Below are positions 15,899 through 18,417 of a stretch of 18,417 nucleotides of DNA, one piece after another (position 1 is the stretch's first letter; each line of letters opens with the position of its first letter). The stretch is from NCBI GenBank assembly GCA_023818995.1, contig JAMWDA010000001.1, positions 13,829-32,245 of the forward strand. The letters run 5' to 3'. This stretch comes from Candidatus Omnitrophota bacterium (GTDB taxonomy: Bacteria; Omnitrophota; Gorgyraeia; Duberdicusellales; 4484-171). The notes under the pieces are model-generated. The model was not told the DNA's origin. It did no database searches and saw nothing but the letters and a program-made list of their open reading frames with translations. The position numbers and the translations under genes are program-made.

Positions 15899-16327
15899 TT
15901 ATTGCCGTTTATTTTTAAAGAATTCCTTTAGAATATGAGAACAGTTATCTTCTAATATACCTTTACTTACCTTTATCCTATGATTCAATTTTAAAGAATT
16001 AATATCTAATTTTGAACCAAAAGCTCCACTCTTAGGATCCGATGTCCCAAAAACTATATTATCTATACGAGAGAGTATCAATGCTCCTGCACACATAATA
16101 CAAGGCTCTAAAGTAACATAAATTGTGCAATTATATAACCACTTTGTCTTAAGATACTCGCAAGCTGCTGTAATAGCAATCATTTCCGCATGAGCAGTAG
16201 GGTCATTTAACTTCTCTACTTGATTATAACCTTTGGCAATTACTCTATCCTCATAAGTTACAACTGCACCTACAGGGATTTCATCTTCTTCGTAAGCCCT
16301 AAGAGCTAATTTAATTGCTTCCTCCAT
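15899..16327 (-). CDS. tadA: tRNA-specific adenosine deaminase TadA
   Basis: TadA deaminates A34 of tRNA-Arg(ACG) to inosine. The CDA-fold zinc site is present: HAE (H46, E48) in DPTAHAEMIAI and PCIMC (C76, C79) in TLEPCIMCAGAL, plus the family's GSKLDI region. The start at 16327 gives MEEAIKLALRAYEEDEIPVGAV, the family's usual N-terminus (142 residues), with GAAGGG about 10 bases upstream. Another ATG 12 codons earlier (16363) has no ribosome binding site and adds a lysine-rich tail. It directly precedes tRNA-Ser, a neighbourhood also known from Bacillus. A related guanine or cytosine deaminase is less likely given the motifs and tRNA context. Confidence 0.94.
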   Translation of the reverse strand: MEEAIKLALRAYEEDEIPVGAVVTYEDRVIAKGYNQVEKLNDPTAHAEMIAITAACEYLKTKWLYNCTIYVTLEPCIMCAGALILSRIDNIVFGTSDPKSGAFGSKLDINSLKLNHRIKVSKGILEDNCSHILKEFFKNKRQ

Positions 16328-16372
16328 AAATATTATTCCCTTCTTTTTTTTCTCTACCATCAATATATATTA

Positions 16373-16381
16373 AGTATACCA
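16373..16381 (-). promoter_or_regulatory. Possible extended -10 promoter of tadA
   Basis: On the minus strand, TGG-TATACT is a good extended -10 box (TATACT at 16373-16378). No clear -35 lies 17 bases upstream, only a T-rich run. Transcription would begin near 16366 and supports the start codon at 16327 rather than 16363. Confidence 0.35.
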
Positions 16382-16417
16382 GAATTAGAATTTAAAAAAA
16401 GATTTATTTGAAAATTC

Positions 16418-16689
16418 TTATATTTTGCCAAGAAAAATCAAAATGCCTACTCCTATAAAAAGAAATCCCGCACCATACTTGATGTATTGTTGAGGAAGGA
16501 ATTTACTAACTATGTTACCTAAAAAAACGGTAACTAAAGTTACTATACTAAAAGCTAACACCGATGCTAAAAAAACTGATAACCAACACTTGGATTTAGC
16601 CGATAAACAAAAATTTGCTAACTGTGTCTTATCACCCAGTTCAGCTAAAAATATGGTTAAGAAAGTGGCAAAGAATATTTTTTATCCAT
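16418..16689 (-). pseudogene. UPF0016/GDT1-family membrane protein, interrupted by a -1 frame error
   Basis: The plus strand shows nothing real here. The minus strand encodes FATFLTIFLAELGDKTQLAN followed by two more hydrophobic segments (CWLSVFLASVLAFSIVTLV and YGAGFLFIGVGILIFLGKI). ELGDKT is the hallmark E-x-G-D-(K/R)-(T/S) motif of GDT1/TMEM165 proteins, which transport Mn2+ or Ca2+. A normal start (ATG at 16689 or 16695, with AAGGGGGT upstream) reads MDKKYSLPLS then stops, because one A seems missing from the A6 run near 16679-16684. With one more A it would read MDKKIFFATFLTIF and give a 90-residue protein, the usual size of single-domain members. It lies 17-23 bases after tatD. Either a real pseudogene, a recoded gene or an assembly error. 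Confidence 0.82.
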
Positions 16690-16712
16690 ATACATTACCC
16701 CCTTATATTATT

Positions 16713-17465
16713 CTATAAAATATCTATCCTGAAAATTCTTTTGACATTTTTAACTATAATATTGCATAAATCATCTATTGATAGATTTTTGACTTCTGCC
16801 GTGTAACTGTATACTTTCTCTATATCTAAAGGAGTTGAATAATGGTTATCTATCTTCATATAAGGTGAATCCGTTTCAAGAAGAAGATTATCACAAGGCA
16901 CAGTAATTAACACCTCGTCTAACTTCTTTTTACGACGTAAAACATTTAAGGAAAAAGATATCGTTCCCTTTTTACTTACCACTTTTTCTAAGAACTCCTT
17001 ATCCTGAGAAAAACAATGAAAAATTATGCTCTCATAGTTAGAATAGTAATCATCTAAAACCTTGAATATGTTATAACCATCCCAGCGATTATGAATTATT
17101 AAAGGTAAAGAGTACTCTTTTGCTAAAAGGATAAAATTCTTAAGAATATTTATCTGATAATCTAAAGATGTTTTAGCCTTATAATCTAAACCAACTTCAC
17201 CTATGGCAATAACTTTTTTGCTTTTTACAATTAAATTTTTGTAATTATCTAATATAGATAAAGAAAAAGGCTCTTCTGTCAAAGGATGGAAACCCAAAGA
17301 TGAGTATATAAAAGAAAACTGCTGGGAAAGAGAAAAAGAAGATAGCGCACTTTTATAATCTATGCTTATATCTATAAATAGATAATTTTTATTTACTCTT
17401 TCAAAGAGATAATTTCTGGTGTAATTATCTAAAGAATTTATATGACAATGTGTATCAATCAGCAT
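16713..17465 (-). CDS. tatD: TatD-family metal-dependent hydrolase/DNase
   Basis: A cytoplasmic TIM-barrel hydrolase of 250 residues with 3'-5' exonuclease activity in characterised members. The metal ligands are in place: H6 and H8 (DTHCHI), E90 (IAIGEVGLDY), H125 (LIIHNR), H150 (IIFHCF) and D199 (LLLETDSPY). GFHP at about 58-61 is also typical. The ATG overlaps the end of metG by 11 bases, so translation is probably coupled. A metG-tatD pair is a common bacterial arrangement. The sequence is unusually rich in Ser, Lys, Ile and Asn compared with typical TatD, in keeping with the AT-rich genome. The subfamily (TatD or YcfH/YabD type) is not resolved; metG linkage favours the YcfH/YabD type. 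Confidence 0.92.
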   Translation of the reverse strand: MLIDTHCHINSLDNYTRNYLFERVNKNYLFIDISIDYKSALSSFSLSQQFSFIYSSLGFHPLTEEPFSLSILDNYKNLIVKSKKVIAIGEVGLDYKAKTSLDYQINILKNFILLAKEYSLPLIIHNRWDGYNIFKVLDDYYSNYESIIFHCFSQDKEFLEKVVSKKGTISFSLNVLRRKKKLDEVLITVPCDNLLLETDSPYMKIDNHYSTPLDIEKVYSYTAEVKNLSIDDLCNIIVKNVKRIFRIDIL

Positions 17466-18417
17466 CTATGCGAGAAAAAAGTGGTTTCCCTTTAGTTATC
17501 TTGAAACTATCCCTCTGCCATATTGCTTTTTTAAGATTAATCTCTCTATCATCTCTTCCTAACTGGTTCATAATCTCAATAGAAGTCTGAGGCATAAAAG
17601 GATAAATGTAGATACTCACTATCCTTATACCTTCTAACAGAGAGAATAAAAACCATCTCAAATCTTCTACTTTATTTTCTTTCCAAAGAAGCCAGGGTTT
17701 TGTATCTTCTATGAACTTATTCATCGTATTAACTAATTGCCATATCTCTTCTAAAACAGAAGGAAAATCTAAATTCTCCATATAGGGGATATATTTTTTC
17801 TGTAGATTATCTAAACATTCTTTAAAACTATCAGGCATCCTTTCAAAATTACCGACTATAACACGTTCAAAATATTTCTCCACCATAGAGAGAGTGCGAT
17901 ACACTAAATTACCTAAATCGTTAGCTAAATCGCTGTTAAAACGATTCTTAATAGCTGACCAGGAAAAATTACCATCCATACCTAAAGGGATCTCCCGTAA
18001 AAGAAAATAGCGCAAGCCATCTGTGCCTATAGTCTTTATTAGTTCCTCGGGGTTAACGATGTTCCCTCTTGACTTAGACATCTTCTCTTCGCCAACCTTC
18101 CACCAACCATTAGCAAAAATCATTGCTGGTGGCTGTAAATTCAACGCCTTTAACATTATTGGCCAGAAGATAGCGTGTTGTCTTAAAATATCCTTACCGA
18201 TAAGGTGAATATCTGTCGGCCACCATTTATTGAATTTATCTTTATCTTGATTAAATCCTATACCACTTATATAGTTAAGCAGTGCATCAAACCAAACGTA
18301 AACTACGAAATTATCATCTATAGGAAAATCTATACCCCAACCTACCCTTTTCTTCGGACGAGATACACAGAGGTCATCTAAATCGTTATTTGCCAAGAAC
18401 CCCAATACTTCATTATA
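17455..18417 (-). CDS. metG: Methionyl-tRNA synthetase, 3' part
   Basis: This class I aminoacyl-tRNA synthetase charges tRNA-Met. Only the C-terminal part is in the window, since the frame is open to base 18417 and reads YNEVLGFLANNDLDDLCVSR at the edge. Visible parts are WGIDFP and VVYVWFDALLNYISG of the catalytic domain, HLIGKDILRQHAIFWP, the KMSKSRGN signature loop, and the alpha-helical anticodon-binding domain (NDLGNLVYRTLSMVEKYF to the end). The C-terminal tRNA-binding (EMAP/Trbp111-like) domain found in some MetRS is absent here; the protein ends at LFSRIDAD. The end overlaps tatD by 11 bases. Confidence 0.97.
   Translation of the reverse strand, partial: YNEVLGFLANNDLDDLCVSRPKKRVGWGIDFPIDDNFVVYVWFDALLNYISGIGFNQDKDKFNKWWPTDIHLIGKDILRQHAIFWPIMLKALNLQPPAMIFANGWWKVGEEKMSKSRGNIVNPEELIKTIGTDGLRYFLLREIPLGMDGNFSWSAIKNRFNSDLANDLGNLVYRTLSMVEKYFERVIVGNFERMPDSFKECLDNLQKKYIPYMENLDFPSVLEEIWQLVNTMNKFIEDTKPWLLWKENKVEDLRWFLFSLLEGIRIVSIYIYPFMPQTSIEIMNQLGRDDREINLKKAIWQRDSFKITKGKPLFSRIDAD

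Noticed and set aside
16512..16806. Plus-strand open frames opposite the GDT1 remnant and the end of tatD
   Set aside because: The opposite strand carries a clear UPF0016 sequence with the ELGDKT motif, so these are shadows.
1..18417. CRISPR array, rRNA genes, replication origin
   Set aside because: No regularly spaced repeats, no rRNA sequence and no DnaA-box cluster were seen.

Overview
The window is about 18.4 kb of AT-rich bacterial DNA in which every convincing gene lies on the minus strand, so transcription runs from high to low coordinates. Perfect CIRCE and sigma70-type promoter sequences, strong GGAGG-type ribosome binding sites, a signal peptide and a SPOR-domain protein point to a bacterium. 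The compact intergenic regions and AT-rich coding sequence resemble uncultivated lineages such as Omnitrophota, but the phylum cannot be fixed from this window alone.

Right part (18417 to 15802, in transcription order): the 3' part of metG (methionyl-tRNA synthetase), tatD (metal-dependent hydrolase), a UPF0016/GDT1 membrane-protein gene that appears broken by one missing base, tadA (tRNA adenosine deaminase) and a tRNA-Ser(GCU). A SAM-dependent methyltransferase with a TTG start follows (15710 to 14991).

Gene-poor pocket (14990 to 13520): about 1.47 kb without an intact gene. It holds a decayed REP-associated (Y1-type) transposase, a decayed RhuM-family gene and an unrecognised coding remnant. 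Imperfect inverted repeats ending in TGTAGGGG bound it at 13567 and 14871. It looks like an old mobile or accessory insertion.

Middle part (13519 to 9350): miaB (2-methylthio-tRNA synthase, without a visible TRAM domain), a secreted TPR/SPOR protein, miaA (tRNA dimethylallyltransferase) and hflX (ribosome-associated GTPase). miaA and miaB act in succession on A37 of tRNAs reading UNN codons, so with tadA, metG and tRNA-Ser the region has a strong tRNA and translation theme.

Left part (9206 to 1): a continuous proteostasis cluster. An HspR-like MerR regulator has a near-consensus promoter behind a very AT-rich, A-tract-phased region. It is followed by hsp20, a rhomboid protease, clpB and a HPF/RaiA-like ribosome hibernation factor. 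A second promoter, whose -35 box lies in the last codons of the hibernation-factor gene, carries a perfect CIRCE operator and drives hrcA-grpE-dnaK-dnaJ-fmdB. HrcA is unusually short. Two different heat-shock repressor systems (HspR-like and HrcA/CIRCE) therefore sit back to back and cover disaggregation (ClpB, Hsp20, DnaK/DnaJ/GrpE), membrane proteolysis and ribosome protection.
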